A DNA stretch of 64,000 nucleotides from Monosiga brevicollis MX1 (lineage: Eukaryota; Opisthokonta; Choanoflagellata; Craspedida; Salpingoecidae). The stretch spans positions 883,824 through 947,823 of the forward strand of contig NW_001865052.1 in assembly GCF_000002865.3 (NCBI RefSeq), in the 5' to 3' direction. Shown here in pieces: positions 22,154 to 35,343 of the stretch. Positions within the stretch are counted from its first letter, which is position 1; each line of letters starts with the position of its first letter. A model generated the notes under the pieces. The model did not search any database, was not told the DNA's origin, and worked only from the letters and a program-made list of their open reading frames with translations. The translations under genes were made by a program, and so were the position numbers.

Positions 22154-24360
22154 TCAGAGTGCGTTTTCTTCCATGGCGGCACGAGCGACGCCGCTGGGGA
22201 GGCGCTGAAGCTGGGTGTAAATGTCAAACGCAATGGCCTGGCGGCTGTTCACGTGGGTTTCCAGCGTGTGCCGGCAGGCAAAGTCAAACTTCATATCTCG
22301 TGCGCGGAGCCAGGGGAGAATAATGTCACCGTAGAGCGAATAGAGTGCGGTCATGGGCGGCACAGCCGCCAGCTGCTCAGCAGCAGACAAGGGTGCGCAG
22401 CGAGCACGTTCGCGTTGGGTGGCATAAGGTCCAGTGTTGCTGGCGGTATCGGCCTCAGCCTCACGCTGGTCTGCCGGTTGCGGGGGTGACGCCAGTGCCG
22501 CCCAACCCTGCCAGGCTCGCTCGGTGCTGAGAAGGAACCGTCGCACCTCGGCACAGCTGCACGCCGATGCACTCTTGGCTGGGGCAAGCTGTCGACCCTC
22601 ATTCGGTTCTGGAGTACGTGACCGCAGCTCCTCGGACAAGGCCGCGGCCTCGTGTCCTCCGCAGCGACAGGGAGTTAGTGGGCGCCCGTCTGCATCATGG
22701 CCGTGGTACAGCTGAGGTGCCAATCGCGCAAGCCAGGGCAAGCGCGTCCAAGGAATTTGGGCAAAGTCGTGGTGTTCGACGTGTAGTAGTTCATTGACGG
22801 TGAGCCAATTGTACATGGTCGACCTGGTGGAGGCAGGATAGCAAATGTTGAGCCCACGACAGAGAAAAATTTGGTGGTGCGGGGGGCAGCAGATCAGCGG
22901 CAAGCCAGGAGGACAAGCAGGGCATGGGGTCATGACACCAACCCGTAGTAACTCAACGAGGGTTGAGCGGTGTATTGGTAGATTGGAAGCGCTCGCTGAG
23001 CCACATGGCGCCAAAGGGCACGGTGCTCGCCCGGGCACAGAATGTCACCGTCCAGGCTCGGGGGTGATTCGCACACGTGCTGTGTTACCCAAAACGCAAG
23101 CAGAGGGTGTCCGAGAAAACCCATGGAGAAGGCGGTGGAGAGTACCAAATAAACCAAGGCCTGGGAACCCGCCTGTTGCCAAGCCAGTCGATAAGCCACG
23201 GCGGTGGCGGCTAGGTCAACGGCTGCGTAGACGACCTCGCGCTGGTTAAGAGCGGGGTGGATGCAATACCACGTTAAGAGGGACCCAAAGTAAATGACGG
23301 GGAGGGCTAGGGCCACGGCCGAAGCCCACAACACCGAGCCGACCGTCGAGTCGAGCCAGCGCACGGGGACCTTCTCCCAGGCCCAGAACAGGGCAGTGGC
23401 ATCGTTGTCGTACGGCGTTCCCGCATGCTAGGCGTAGAGATTGTTCAGATGTCAGGTTAGCGGTGCACTTGGAGCAATGCGAGAAAGAAGAGGTTGGTCA
23501 GCACGCAGTGCAGAGAAGGACCTACCAAGTGATGCATGGCATGACCACCTTGATGATAATCTGAAAAGGCGGGGAAGATCAAGAGGCATGAGAGGGCCCA
23601 CAAGACTGCTTTGTGGGACGTGAGGTGTTTGGAAAAGCGCGTCGTGTGCAAAACAAACAACAAGCACGACCAGAGCACGTCTTCAGCCTTGGAGGTCAGA
23701 TAAAGGAGGCCGCGCAACGCACAGGCAAACCAGGGTATGGAGGTACACGCTGATCCAGCAAGTGCCACAATCTGAGGGTGATTGATGTCGCGGTGCGTGA
23801 GAAGGCGCACTCAAAGGGAGGCACCGAGGCCGAACCAAAGTTTATCATCAAGGCTGGGGTTGGAGGTTGGGGTCACGAACCGTTGTGGTCAAGGGGTGGC
23901 AGCACATGTGACTGATAAAGCCCGACCAGGTGGGAGGAAACGCATGGCGAGGCGCCCTTCGCTGATGACAGAGCTCATGGTTGAGGGCTTGGAGGTTAAA
24001 GGCCAGCAGACTCCCAGCAGTGCCGGCAGCGAGGGTCACGGCCCACCAAGGCAGGCCGTCGCATAGGCAGGCCAGGCCCAGATGAAGAGACGCCAAGCCC
24101 AGCCCCAAGATGGGCGTGGCGGGCTCAGGAGTAGCTAGGTTCCAAGACGCGACACAAGACCAAGCGATGTGAGGCGGACCGGCAGACCTCTGCCAACATG
24201 AAGCGGCGCGGGTCATCTTACCCAGGAGAGCCTTGATTTCCGGGTGGGTGCGCAAAAGCAAGGCCCGGCGAATTCCATGCCAATGAGCTGCCGATGGCTT
24301 ATCCGTTTGCCACGCCAGCCAAGACTTGGCCACCTGGTTGGGTTGATAGGTCAGGACCAT
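22154..24360 (-). CDS. DEGS1: Dihydroceramide Delta4-desaturase-like membrane enzyme
   Basis: DES1-type enzymes introduce the Delta4 double bond of sphingolipids in the ER membrane with a di-iron centre held by three His boxes. Six exons (24222-24360, 23927-24134, 23825-23853, 23526-23605, 22943-23427, 22154-22823) give 536 aa. Visible family marks are the N-terminal HWHGIRRALL...HPEIK, box 1 NHELCH, box 2 YHQGGHAMHH, GHPLLAFWVTQHV, then YYGSTMYNWLTVNE and box 3 HVEHHDF. A C-terminal ALYSLYGDIILPWLRARD matches the usual tail. It is about 200 residues longer than animal DEGS1: some 45 residues are inserted before YYG, about 130 between box 3 and the tail motif, and the tail is extended. The two junctions around the 29-nt exon use weak donors and are less certain. 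Confidence 0.82.
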
Positions 24361-25121
24361 GATGCACTGTTGATGTCACGGGCACCTCCTCCACCGCACG
24401 GCATATTAGCCACACGTCTCCATTCAAACCCCCTAGACCCTCCGCAAGGAATTCCAAGCTGCCTGCTCGTTTTGTGCTTTTAAGCTTGACCAGGTGGTGC
24501 CAGCCAACGGAGCGAGTGCATTCACACCCGACGTCGCCAACGGCCGAGAAGCTCGCTGAGGTCGAGGCGAGAAGGGCACAAACACCTCGTCTGCTCGTAT
24601 GTCCGTCGTCAACTGCTGAAAATGTATGCGTGTGCTCTTCTCTGCCTTCGAATCGTGCTTCTCAACACATCTCTGGATGTATGCATATTCTGGTTTATTC
24701 TCTCTCTTTACCTTGACATTATCACTTCTCATCTACACATCATTCCCATCTTCTCTGAATTTGAACGAACAAAGCCCTTCTTCTCTGATTTCGATTCCAG
24801 CCTCTCGTCTTACCTCTTCTTGAAGCTTCGTTGACATGTGAAACTTTATTTTATTTTTGTCAACAAGACGGACAAGGTCAGTCAGTCAGTGGCGCTGTGT
24901 GTGTGCGCGCGCAGGGTGTGTGGGCGTGGGGGGGGAGGGTCATGGCGGGGGCTTTGAGGGGCTGGGGATGGCTTTGGGGTGGTGAGCGTGGGCATCTGCT
25001 TTTCTGGGTGGTGTGATTGGGGCCTTTTATGAATGCAGTGGTTGTTGGTTGCTGATGTTTTTATTGTTGCAGCAGTGCGCGACAGCGCAGTGGCGGACCA
25101 AGAGCTGGAGCCATCGTCACC
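24361..25121. promoter_or_regulatory. Shared divergent promoter, desaturase / USP19
   Basis: A 761-bp gap between two genes starting back-to-back. The middle is pyrimidine-rich (24640-24830), followed by a G-rich stretch (24900-25000). No further gene seen. The promoter role is inferred from gene orientation. Confidence 0.5.
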
Positions 25122-28100
25122 ATGGCCAAGAAGAAAAAACAAAAGCAGTGCGTGTCTTGGGGTTCGAGACTCGATGGTGGGATGGGCATGTCATCTGGCT
25201 CATGTTGCACGGTGTGGTCTCGTCTGCCAGGCAGTGGGTGCCAGTGCCGGATACCCGCCAGCGCACCGTGTCTGAAGGTGGCTCATCGCGGTTCGTGTCC
25301 CAGCCCGCCACACCCCTGGTCACCGCCAAACGCGCTTGCCTGTTGCCCATGAGGATCCAGCGCTCAGCTCTCATAAGTCTCGGTGCTACGCAGTCGAGTC
25401 CAATTCAATCTGGCAGACAACCGCGTCCATCTAGTCACCCCCCCTCGCAATCGCAAAAAGTAGTACGTGCGCGCGCCCCTGACAGTTGTGCGCGCCGCTG
25501 TGTCCTAGAGTGACCACAGCTCAGCTCACATCCCACATGCCTCCCGACGTGGCAATACTATTAGCCGCTCCACTCCATCTACAAAGTTTGATGGGTCTGA
25601 GTTTGACGTGGATGGCTATGTCTGGCGCGAGCATGTGACGCTCAAGGTCTCTCGTAACCAGCGGCGCCAGCCTCTGGACGAGGAACGCCTCTCCGAGATT
25701 GAACAAGATTTGCAGGGCATTCTCAGTGACCGCGAGACCACCTCGGCCTCTGACCTAGACCCGGATGAAGAGCCTGTCAGCCCCTCATCGGCCCGGCATC
25801 TCCTCTCAGCCTCGGGCAAGGAGCGGGCTGTTCGAGGCATGGCGCTCCCACCTGATAACGACCCTGCATCCGACTCGAGTCCTCATCGTGACCCTTCCAT
25901 CACGCCTGGTGCAGTTCAGAACAGTGATGGGGATAATTCTAGCACCACATCGGATCACCAGCATCTAAGCAAGAGCGCCCGCAAGAATCTTCGTCGCCAC
26001 GAGCGCAAGCGCCAGCGACTCGAGGAACAGCGGGCCCGTCGAGCACAGCCCTTGCCTACAAAGGCCCAACCAGACACGCCCGGTCATCATCACGATGCCC
26101 AAAGCCCAATGATGCACCTCGACGCTGAGGCTGACGACGCTGGCGCTGAAGACAGCCATGATGAAGAGCAGCCTGCTGCTGGCGCCAACGACGCAAGTGA
26201 CAACTTTACCGGCCGTGCCGAGACAGTTTCCAAGCGCGCAGCTGCAAGCCGTAACCGTCGCCGTGGGTCTGCCCCAGCCATCGACTCGGATGATGAAGAG
26301 GTCAATGAGGGCGCCCAGGATGAAGCCGCCACGGCCCACAAGGCAGCCACCAGCAGCCAGCCCGAGAGCAAAGACAAACAGAAGGGTGATGACGACGATG
26401 GTTCTCTGGTTCACAATGATGAGGGTGTGGTCGAGAAGCTACAACACTCCAGCGCCATGCTCAATGAAACACACCGTGTTGTTTCAGCTTCTAATACCCC
26501 AGATGATCCCGACGCTGCTGACAGCGGCACACAAAAGAAGAAGAAGAAGAAGAAGAAGAAGAAAAAGCCCAAGAACAAGAAACAGGTCGAGGACGAAGGC
26601 ATGGGTGCCAACAGCAGTGAAGCCGCCTCAGAGCACGAGGAGCCAGTTTCGGGCATGCAGCTCAAGGCCACGCCATCCGCTCAAGCTCCCCAGTCTCACC
26701 TCCTTCATGAGGCCCCTCCCAAGTTTGACTATTACATCTCCTCCAGTCAGGCTACCGTCACATTCTATCTCAAGGGGATGGATGTCGCGGATTTGACTGT
26801 CACGGCGGATAGGCGCCGTGTCGCCCTTCGTTCAACCGCCGAAGCCTGGCAGTTGGGTCTGTGCTTGTCGGATATCGACGCCATCAACCCCGATAAGGTT
26901 CAACTGCGTGTCCGACCTCTCAAAGTGGAGCTGCTTTGTCCTTGGTTGCGAGACGCTGCCCAGCTGATGCCAGTTTTCTTGACCTCCAACGAAGTTGCGG
27001 AATTGTTTCAAGCAGCAGACGCCACGGCCCCACCGCCTGGCTCGTGCGAGACATTGAAGGCATCAAGCACTCCCAACAGGCCTTCCAAGGCCGATTCAAC
27101 AAGCGTCGATGCGACCAAGAAGCCGAACAACAAACCCATGCCGAAGAAGATCTTCCCTCCCTCTGATGCCGAACTCGTGCCGTTTCTGCACCACGATTGG
27201 TAGGTTTAGCAGCCTCGACAATGATCATTGTCCGCATGCCGCCACAAGCCCAGAGATTTGTTCGCCCATCTCCTGGCCCCTTCTCGCGTTTGCTTTCTTT
27301 GGATTTCTCTGCGCTGGGATCAAGACGAGAGAAACTCCATGTCTTAGCCCTTTGTTTGTTGGTTCCTTGCCGAGCACAGGAGTGAAACAGCCGCACATTT
27401 GACCGTGACCATCATGGCCCACATCACATGGTTTGAGGTCAGTTGGCGGGAGAAGGTGGAAAAATATTATCCTTTCGCCATCGTGTTGCGTTCACGTGGG
27501 ATCTTGGGCCAAAACCTGGTCAGGTGGACTTTGGCACGGACGCCTTTTGTGTCAAATTCAACAGCTCAGATCAGCGTCTCTGCGAAGACCCTGCTACCCT
27601 CTTGGCGTGGTACATTCCACTTTGCGGTACGTTTTCCTGCCATAGTCGCTTTTCAATTCCTCACGTTTGTGTCAAGTACTGAAACGTGGCGCCGACCTCG
27701 TTGTTCTTCATAGGCCAAATTGATCCCACTCAGTCTCAGGCAGCTCGTCAAGGCAATGGCGTGCGCCTGTGGCTGCAAAAGGTACGCGCTCGTGCAGCTC
27801 CGATGCTGTGCTGCATTTCCTTGCTTCCGTTTCTCACGCGCACATACCCTCTGGCATCACTGCGTTCACGAGAGCAGGCTCAGCCTGGCGTATGGCATGA
27901 TTTGGAGCGTGACTCGAGCATCCCCCCACCAGCCAACGAAACCATGCCCGATCATCACTCCGCGGCTGCCGCATCACTTTCTGATGCTAGCGCCTCAGCC
28001 GACGAGGGGGCTCCTGCGATCGCGTCTGAGCTCTCCACACAAACAAAAATGACCACAGCACCGGTGGTCCCCGAAGCACCGAGTGAGGCTGTCTCTTCGA

Positions 28101-30651
28101 CGTCAGACGAGGTCGCTCCAATGCTGGAGCCCATGTTCGTGGCGGATGGGGGCAAGAGCGGCCTGGTAAACATTGGGAACACTTGCTTCTTCAACGCCAT
28201 CCTTCAGTGTCTAAGTCACATTCGCCCCTTGGGTGAGGTGTTTGGCAACGAGGCCAAACTTTCTTCCCTTCTCAACACCCACAGCAAAGCACTTGGGTCG
28301 CATGGGCTCATTGCACAGGCATACGGACGTCTGCTTCGCGACTTGTGGCAGCCCGCCCGCATGACGCCCGTCAGACCTGCTGACTTTAAGCGGGCCATTT
28401 CTCGCCGCAATCGCCGATTCATGGGCTACGATCAGCAAGATGCACCGGTATGTCGTGTGCGACGGTCTTGTCTCGCCATGATGGGTGGCTTCCCTTGGGG
28501 TCTACGGGTTGTCCTGGGTTGTCTTGATTTTTTTTAAACTTTCGCCACACTTTTGCAGGAATTTTTGGAATTCTTGCTGGATGAACTGCACGAAGACGTC
28601 AATCGGGTGGGAGAAAAACCCTATGTAGAGAATGAAGAGGCCGGCGACGAAGCGCAGCACGAGGCAAGCCCATGGCTTATTTGACGGGCCAAATAAGCTG
28701 TCATTTCTGGCACTTGCCCACGTTGCTAGTTGTTCTTGGTACACTCATTCGGAGAGACGTTCCTTGATCCGTAGGCCGCTGATCGGGCGTGGGCCAACTT
28801 TCATCGGCGGGATGACTCCCCAGTCGTCGACCTGTTTCAAGGCCAGCTCCGTTCTCGCGTGTGCTGCCCAACCTGCAGCAAAGTGTCGGTCATATTTGAC
28901 CCTTTTCGGTCCGTCTGTGCGCATCAGCCATGACGCCAAAGCTGCAAGGCCTGCCAGGGGGATCTGCTGGTTTGGTGGCCATTACTGATTTCTGTGGGCA
29001 CAGGTCTTTGGCCCTTCCTTTGCCCCGACCACGCACGCCTTGCACGGTCGTTGTCGTGCCGTTTGAGCCTCATCTTCCTCGGCGGCGTCTCCGCTGCTCT
29101 CTATCAGAAACGACCACGGTATCTCTTCTGTGGTTTTCCTCGCTATCCACCCTACATCCATTGCTTATGGTTTTTTACGCTTTTTTACGCTTGAACCGGT
29201 TGGCAGGCAAGTGAAATGATTGGGATGGTTGCACGTCAGCTTCAGCTCACGCCCAAGCAACTGGTGGTGTACCTCGTGCGGCGCTCAGTACCCGCGCGTC
29301 TTGAGGTCACCAGCCCACGTCCCATCGGTGCCCTGGGCAGCCAGGATGCCTTACTCGCCTTCCCAGTCCCTGACAATGTCACTTCATCGCCCAAAGAGCG
29401 CACAACCATCGCCAAAGCCGATCCGACATCTAATGCTCAGAATTCCCAGTCCTCCATGGGGCAGAGTTCGCTCATGATTCACGTGACACAGTATCGCAAT
29501 GCCATGTGCTCGCTGCGTCGCTGTCAGCGCTGTCAGGGGGAGGCATCCGCAGGCACCTCGCTCAAGCGTTGTCAGCGTTGCAAGAGCGTGGCTTATTGCG
29601 GTCGAGTGAGTTTCCGCGGACATGGCGCATTACTCAACGGCCTCTCTTCGACTCTCACTTCTCATGACTTGTGCTTGCTGCTTTGCTGCGCCCAACTTGG
29701 CCTTGATTGCAGGAGTGCCAAACCAATGACTGGTCAACGCACTCTCGAGACTGTCGGCCATACAGTGCAACACCCTCACCCACAGGCATCCCTTTTACCA
29801 TGGTCGTGCCAGCCATTTGTTCCTACGAAGAGCTGCTCCACAAAGCGCGCCAGCAAGCCATCAAGTTGGCTGTTCCGGAACTCAATCGAACCCGCACAGA
29901 GAAAGAATCGACCAAGACGGCCAGCCGCATGGGTCGCCTAAAAACCGCAATGACGGCTCTGAAGGACTTGGATGTCTCACTTATCCTAGCCGATCCAACG
30001 CGAGATGATCCCCAAGGATGCTTCAGCGAGGCGCATGCAAATGTCCCTCTTCACTTGACGGCCAATTTGTGCCTCAAGCTCGTGTGGCGCATCCCCCGGC
30101 TACAGGTCGCCGATGCTCTGGGCATGGCCAGTTTTATTGATGCTGTGGACGACCCGGCCCTTCAAACCAGCCAGGGACAGGAAGCCAGTGCCGCAGTGGG
30201 GCTGCACACCGCTTACGAGCTGCTTGCCAAGCCCGAGGTTCTGAGCCACGACAATCAATGGTACTGCAATCGCTGCAAGGAGCACCGTCAGGCCATTAAG
30301 GAGCTGGCTGTCTGGCGACTGCCACCCATTTTGGTTGTCCACTTTAAACGCTTTGCGCACGGCGCATCACGCCTCCGAGTCACCTCCGCGACCACACAAA
30401 TTACCTACCCTGAACGCTTGCATCTGGATGACGCCAGCGGTCAGGGACGTGATTATCGACTGCGTGGCGTGGTGTGCCATCGTGGCACGCTGTATTACGG
30501 CCATTACGTAGCCTACGCCCGGCACGCGGTGACAGGCGACTGGTATTACTATGATGATGACACTTGTCGACGCGTAAGCGACGATAGCTATCTGGGGCAT
30601 CGAGGCGCCTATTTGTTGTTCTACGAGGAGGATTGTAGTGTACAGAATTAG
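25122..30651 (+). CDS. USP19: Ubiquitin-specific protease, USP19 type (CS-CS-USP-MYND)
   Basis: A deubiquitinase linked in animals to ER-associated and chaperone-coupled quality control. Eleven exons close in phase: 25122-25147, 25520-27199, 27380-27437, 27524-27626, 27714-27781, 27878-28447, 28559-28663, 28775-28908, 29004-29118, 29207-29605, 29713-30651; 1398 aa. Order: Lys-rich start (MAKKKKQK), a long acidic disordered region with a (K)n run, CS domain 1 (about 411-485, FDYYISSSQATVTFYLKG), CS domain 2 spread over exons 3-5 (LTVTIMAHITW ... VRLWLQK), and the USP Cys box GLVNIGNTCFFN (about 739). Within the USP domain come VDLFQGQLRS, CPTCSKVS and a MYND zinc finger (about 1057-1100, CQRC/CKSVAYC/HSRDC), then the His box YYGHYVAYAR and WYYYDDD. 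Unlike vertebrate USP19 it ends without a transmembrane tail. The intron after 28663 has a GC donor. Confidence 0.93.
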
Positions 30652-30977
30652 TTGTCAAGCACTTGCACCTGGTGCACTTTCGCAAGTGCAGATTCAGATG
30701 CTCATCCGCGTTGCGAGCATAAACAAAATGAGCCAGAGAGATTGGGGCGTGCCGATGGAAGACCCCACCTGACAATCGAGACTTGTCCCATGCGTTTATA
30801 TGTTGGTGCATTGTAATTTTTGTCGGGAAGGACACTCGGGGCTCAACTTGCACAGGAAGGAGCAGGGAACAGTCAATTATTAAGAATGAAAAAAGAGAAA
30901 AAGAAAAAATGAAACCCCTTGAAGAGCGAGGAATCGGGCGGGGAAGACAATGCGGTCCATGATGTGCTGCAAAAGGC
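30652..30977. other. Convergent 3' spacer, USP19 / CFAP69
   Basis: A 326-bp gap between converging stop codons, with A-rich stretches near 30885-30910. Presumably it holds both polyadenylation regions. No gene seen. Confidence 0.5.
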
Positions 30978-33105
30978 TCAGAGTCTGTCGAGAATTCGAA
31001 TACTAGTTTGAATCTGCGATGCGAAAGAAAGCCGTGGAAAACCGTAAGTCAATAATCTTCATCCGGGCTGATTGGCAGGAGTTTGGATCAAGCGGAGTAA
31101 ATGCCAAACGCGAATGTTACGTGGCCAACATACTTTTTGTAATTCCATTTCCTCCTCAGTTCGCACAGCAACCATCTGCGAGCACAAGTAAGTCCGACAT
31201 GAAAATCGATCATTACGGCAGTTGCACGCAATACAGGCTTGCACTATTTATTCTGAAGCAGGATGACAGGTCTACCTGTGCGTTGAGTAGCTTTTCTTGG
31301 GCAACGGCAATGCGCCTGACAACCATTTCCGTCGTTCTCTGAGCCATGGAAAGAAGTTCCACGTCGTGGGCAACCGGCTCAAGCGCTTCTTGCTTCAGCT
31401 CCAAGGCCATTTCTGCCCATACCTCACCAGCCTTGAGGTTCAAATACTGCTCGATAACGACCAAGGTGATCTGATGTTCATCAGGCATCGGATTTTGAAG
31501 CGCACCAGGACGCTTTTGTGAGCAACAAATACCTAGCAAGGGAACTGAGGCTTTGTCATAGGCATCGCCAGGCATAGGAACTGACCTGGTCATCCAAGTC
31601 CAGCATTCTGCGACAACGCTGAAAGGTGATGGCACTGGCAATGGCAAAGATGCGCGAGCGCTCGTTTTCCAAAACCTCGAGAATTGCAGGGCTAGGTTGA
31701 GTCCCAGGCCGAGCCTCATCACTTTCGACCGTCAAAGGCCCGCTGCCACAGGATAAGGGATAGAGCGTGGGCAGATCGGCACTAGTGGCAGTGCCGGCCA
31801 GCGCGATGTTCAAAATACTGCCAGCTTCCAGGTGAGGGCAGCCTATCCGAGTGTTGCAATCGCGCCATAAGCGACAAAGTAGCGATGCAATGCTGGCCCG
31901 TGGGTTTCCGCTGCCCTGCCACTGCAAAAAGTGTCGCAAGGCATCGTCATGATCGCATAAATCCGCCACAAAGCCCATCAAGAGCGAATGTAGATTGACC
32001 GGGCCTGTCTCGAGAAGGTCCAAAATCAAGAATGCGCCCTCGTGCTGCAGAAAAGTGCGAAGATTCAGAGCGCTACCGTCCACCACGGCCCTGTTGACGG
32101 TAGTGCGGGTAAGGTGAGCTGCGGCTGCATCACAGCAGGGCGGGTGTAGGGCCAAAAGCAAGAACGTGTGCAAGGCAGGGAGGTGCCAAGGCTGGCTTAC
32201 CAAAGCGCATCCAGGCTGGCAATGATGAGGGCGTTGGGAGTGTGCTGACTGTCGCGAAGATATGCCAGGACAGTCTCGACGCCTCGGGCACCAATTTGAT
32301 CGCGGGCATCCGAGAGGCGCAAGCATAGCGCACCCAAGATCATGAGAGCATACATTTTCAAATCAAAAAAGATGCTATCGGCTCGCTTGGGTAGCGGCTC
32401 ATCCAAAAAGTCGATGAGCAAGGTGGCGAGCCCCTGGTCCAAAAGATCATGTTGCGTTGCGAGCAGATCAGGTGATGGGTCATTGACCAGAGCCAGTAAG
32501 GAGCGGAGGATGTATTTAATGAGGCTGCGGTGGCCGTTGTTGGTGGCAAGATCTTCAACGGGCTGCTGGCTGCGCGCATGGGCAAAGTCACCCGTCGCGT
32601 GAAAAGCATTGCCCGCACCGGCAAACAATCGGGCCTCAGGACCCGTCGAGCCTGGCGAATCTTGCATGGCCCAGGCGAGAAGATTCACCAGCACACCATT
32701 ACCCCGGACGTCAGTGTAACCGCGCGGCACCCGGGGGAGAATCTGAGCTAACAAGGAGAGCACAACGAGTTGCAGCTCCTCAAACTGTGGTGCACTCCAG
32801 CTACGGGCAAGCTGTTCACCATCCTTGTGCAGATATGCCATGAGAACAGGTACAAGGCCTGCATCCTCCAAAACCTTGCAGGCTGCTGGTTCTTGGCTGT
32901 ATTGCGCGAGGAGCGTAAAAGCGGTTTTAGCAAAGTCAAAATCTTCCGGCGCTGTGGTCCATCGCAGACGACGAAGGTCGAGGTGTCGCGCCGAATTCAA
33001 ATCCGCACTTCGCAACAGGTCCACCACCAATTCCAAGACATTTGCTTCCTGCCAACGTAATGGTCACATGAATGTATCAGATCGGATCGTATTGAGGTGT
33101 GTAGT

Positions 33106-33183
<78 letters not shown>

Positions 33184-34537
33184 AGAGAGAAGTCTCTGAG
33201 TGGTGGTATGAGTGAATGTGTTGACTGTGAATGTAAGGAAGGCGCACAACATATGCGGGCAGGACCAACGATGACCGTACCAGCAAAGCTGCGCGCGCAG
33301 CGGGAATGTCACTGGCAAGGGTGACAAGGAGAAGAATGTCGTTGCGAATGGCACGCCTGGTTTGTGAATTGCCTTCAAAGGCAGCACGCTGCAAAGCTTG
33401 GTAGAGGCAGACGGCCACGGTTTGAAGTTCATCAGTTGACTGCTCAAGAAAATCGGCACGTTGCGGATGCGCAAGCATTTTGAGCAGGAGGTCAAGCACA
33501 AGAGCGCCTTCGGGGCTAGCAAATTCTTGCGTCTGCTGAGCCAGGCATCTCGAAAGGAGGGGCAAAAAGCTGCCTTGGAGAAGAATGCCGACCCCATGAT
33601 CTGTAACTCCGACGTGATTCAGAATGTCGAGGAGGAGTCGCTGCATGTCATCGCTCAAAGCCGCGGGCGCGGATGATGGGTTTAGGGCATGAGGGGTGCT
33701 GTCCTGATCACTCTTTGAGTGGGATGGGTGTGCTGGGGTGGATAGTGCAAAGGCACGAGTCAGAGCGGCCGCAGCATCCTGCACAAAGTTGGAAGAGAGG
33801 ATGGCGCGAGCGACCATGCCCAGGATGCGAGCGGCGGGTTCCGATTCGGCCTTGGCCTGCGAGGGTCCGTCGCGCACAGGAGCAGCCTTGCGCAGCGAGC
33901 CGTTGAGGGAGGCGTGGAGGGATGCGGTCATATGCAAAGCGTCGCCCAAAACGCTGGCTTGCTCGAGGATGGAACGGTCCAGGTTGAGAACAATGGCGTG
34001 CATAGTTTCAATCGCAGAGACACAGAGGCGGGGTTGAGGGACGGAGAGGAGGTTGCCGAGCTCGTCGAGAAGTTCGCAGATGCCGGTTTGCAGGTCATGG
34101 ACCTGTTGGCGCACGTGCAACATTTCAGGCGTCACAACGAAGGAATGCTGAAGGGGCACGATGCAATTGATCAAAGGGTCAAGCAGAGCATCTGCTCCGT
34201 TGGCAATGCGCTGAGCCAGGCACGCGACCAGCCGAGCCAGGGCTGGAGCATCACTAGCGCGATAGCCACGAGCGTTTCGCTTGGCCACCTTGGCCAGAGC
34301 ATGGAGATGGCGCTCCAGCAAATCTCGAGAATATTCGTCCTCAAGGAGTTGGAGAACTTTGTCCAAATCAATGGTCTTGTCAGAATGAGCTTCACTCTGC
34401 GACTTGCCACTGAGCGTGGTAGTCATCCCCTCGAGGCCCTCAAAGGCGCGCGCCACACGCCCACGCCCGGACAAGGGCCTGGGCGGTACCTCGCGGTTAC
34501 CGGTAGGCGGTCGCGGGGCAGGAAGCGTATCGGCCAT
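30978..34537 (-). CDS. CFAP69: Cilia- and flagella-associated protein 69
   Basis: An armadillo-like axonemal protein needed for flagellar structure in animals. Six exons (33281-34537, 32201-33048, 31586-32090, 31276-31512, 31134-31175, 30978-31013) close in phase to 974 aa, against about 941 in human. Diagnostic matches include RAIRNDILLLVTLASD, SAPQFEELQL, the GNGVLVNLLAW...GNAFHATG segment, DALWAVVDG, GAFLILDLLE with WQG, EQYLNLKAGEVWAEM and the short last-exon match MELQK-IQTS, which fixes the C-terminus. The product is helical throughout, with no signal peptide or membrane span. The first intron contains a long (CA)n run. The start ATG faces RIF1 across a divergent promoter. Confidence 0.93.
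33102..33180. repeat. (GT)n microsatellite in CFAP69 intron 1
   Basis: About 36 uninterrupted GT units on the + strand, lying inside the intron between exons 33281-34537 and 32201-33048. Confidence 0.95.
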
Positions 34538-35301
34538 GTCGATGTCTGGTATGGTGATGTTGTTCGAATCGAATCAAGGCCAGTGCCGCCGAAAAGGTGC
34601 AGGGGGACCAAGGTGGTGACCCAGGCAGTCCGGATGAGGGTGCGTAGGATCAAGTTGAGGCGTGCGCAGACCTAGGCCGGCATTGCGGCGCGTCGCGCTT
34701 CGGGGCACCTGCTTTGTTAAGACCGAATGACAGGCGCAGTAAGACGCGCTGGATTGTCCAGGTCAACCCCCGCAAGCCTTTGCGGTCGCTGATGTCGAGC
34801 CCGATTCAAAACGAGCTTTGCCAACGGAACAGCAGGCGGAAAGAAAGAGAAATCAATCAAGCAAGCAAGGTCCAGAAAAAATAAAAAGGCCAAGAGCAAG
34901 ACAAGAGCAAGACAAGAGCAAGACAAGAGCAAGACAAGAGCAAGACAAGAGCAAGCCAAGAGCAGGCCAAGAGCAGGGCAAGAGCAAGCCAAGAGCAAGC
35001 CAAGAGGCAGACAGAACAAGCCCCCTCCCCCACGAGCCAACAGTCTCCTTCAGCAGGTCAGGAAAAAAAAAAAAAAAAAAAAAGTTGTCGGCGATGATCG
35101 GGGCGTCGTCAAGGTCAACAGTTACCAAATGACATTCACTCTGCCACCATGAATTTCTGACATTAGTATCTGACATTTTGAATGTCACGGCGTGTGTCGT
35201 GCTGTGCTGGTGGTTTTATGGTGTGGCGCTTGGCGCAGGTGTTACAGTTACAAACAGGTGTTGGAAAGAACCGTTGACGAGAAACGGCGCTGCCGCCGAT
35301 C

Positions 35302-35343
<42 letters not shown>

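Noticed and set aside
33064-33324. His-Thr or Cys-Val dipeptide frames
   Set aside because: Translations of the (GT)n microsatellite in CFAP69 intron 1. The same applies at 35305-35526 and 40102-40421.
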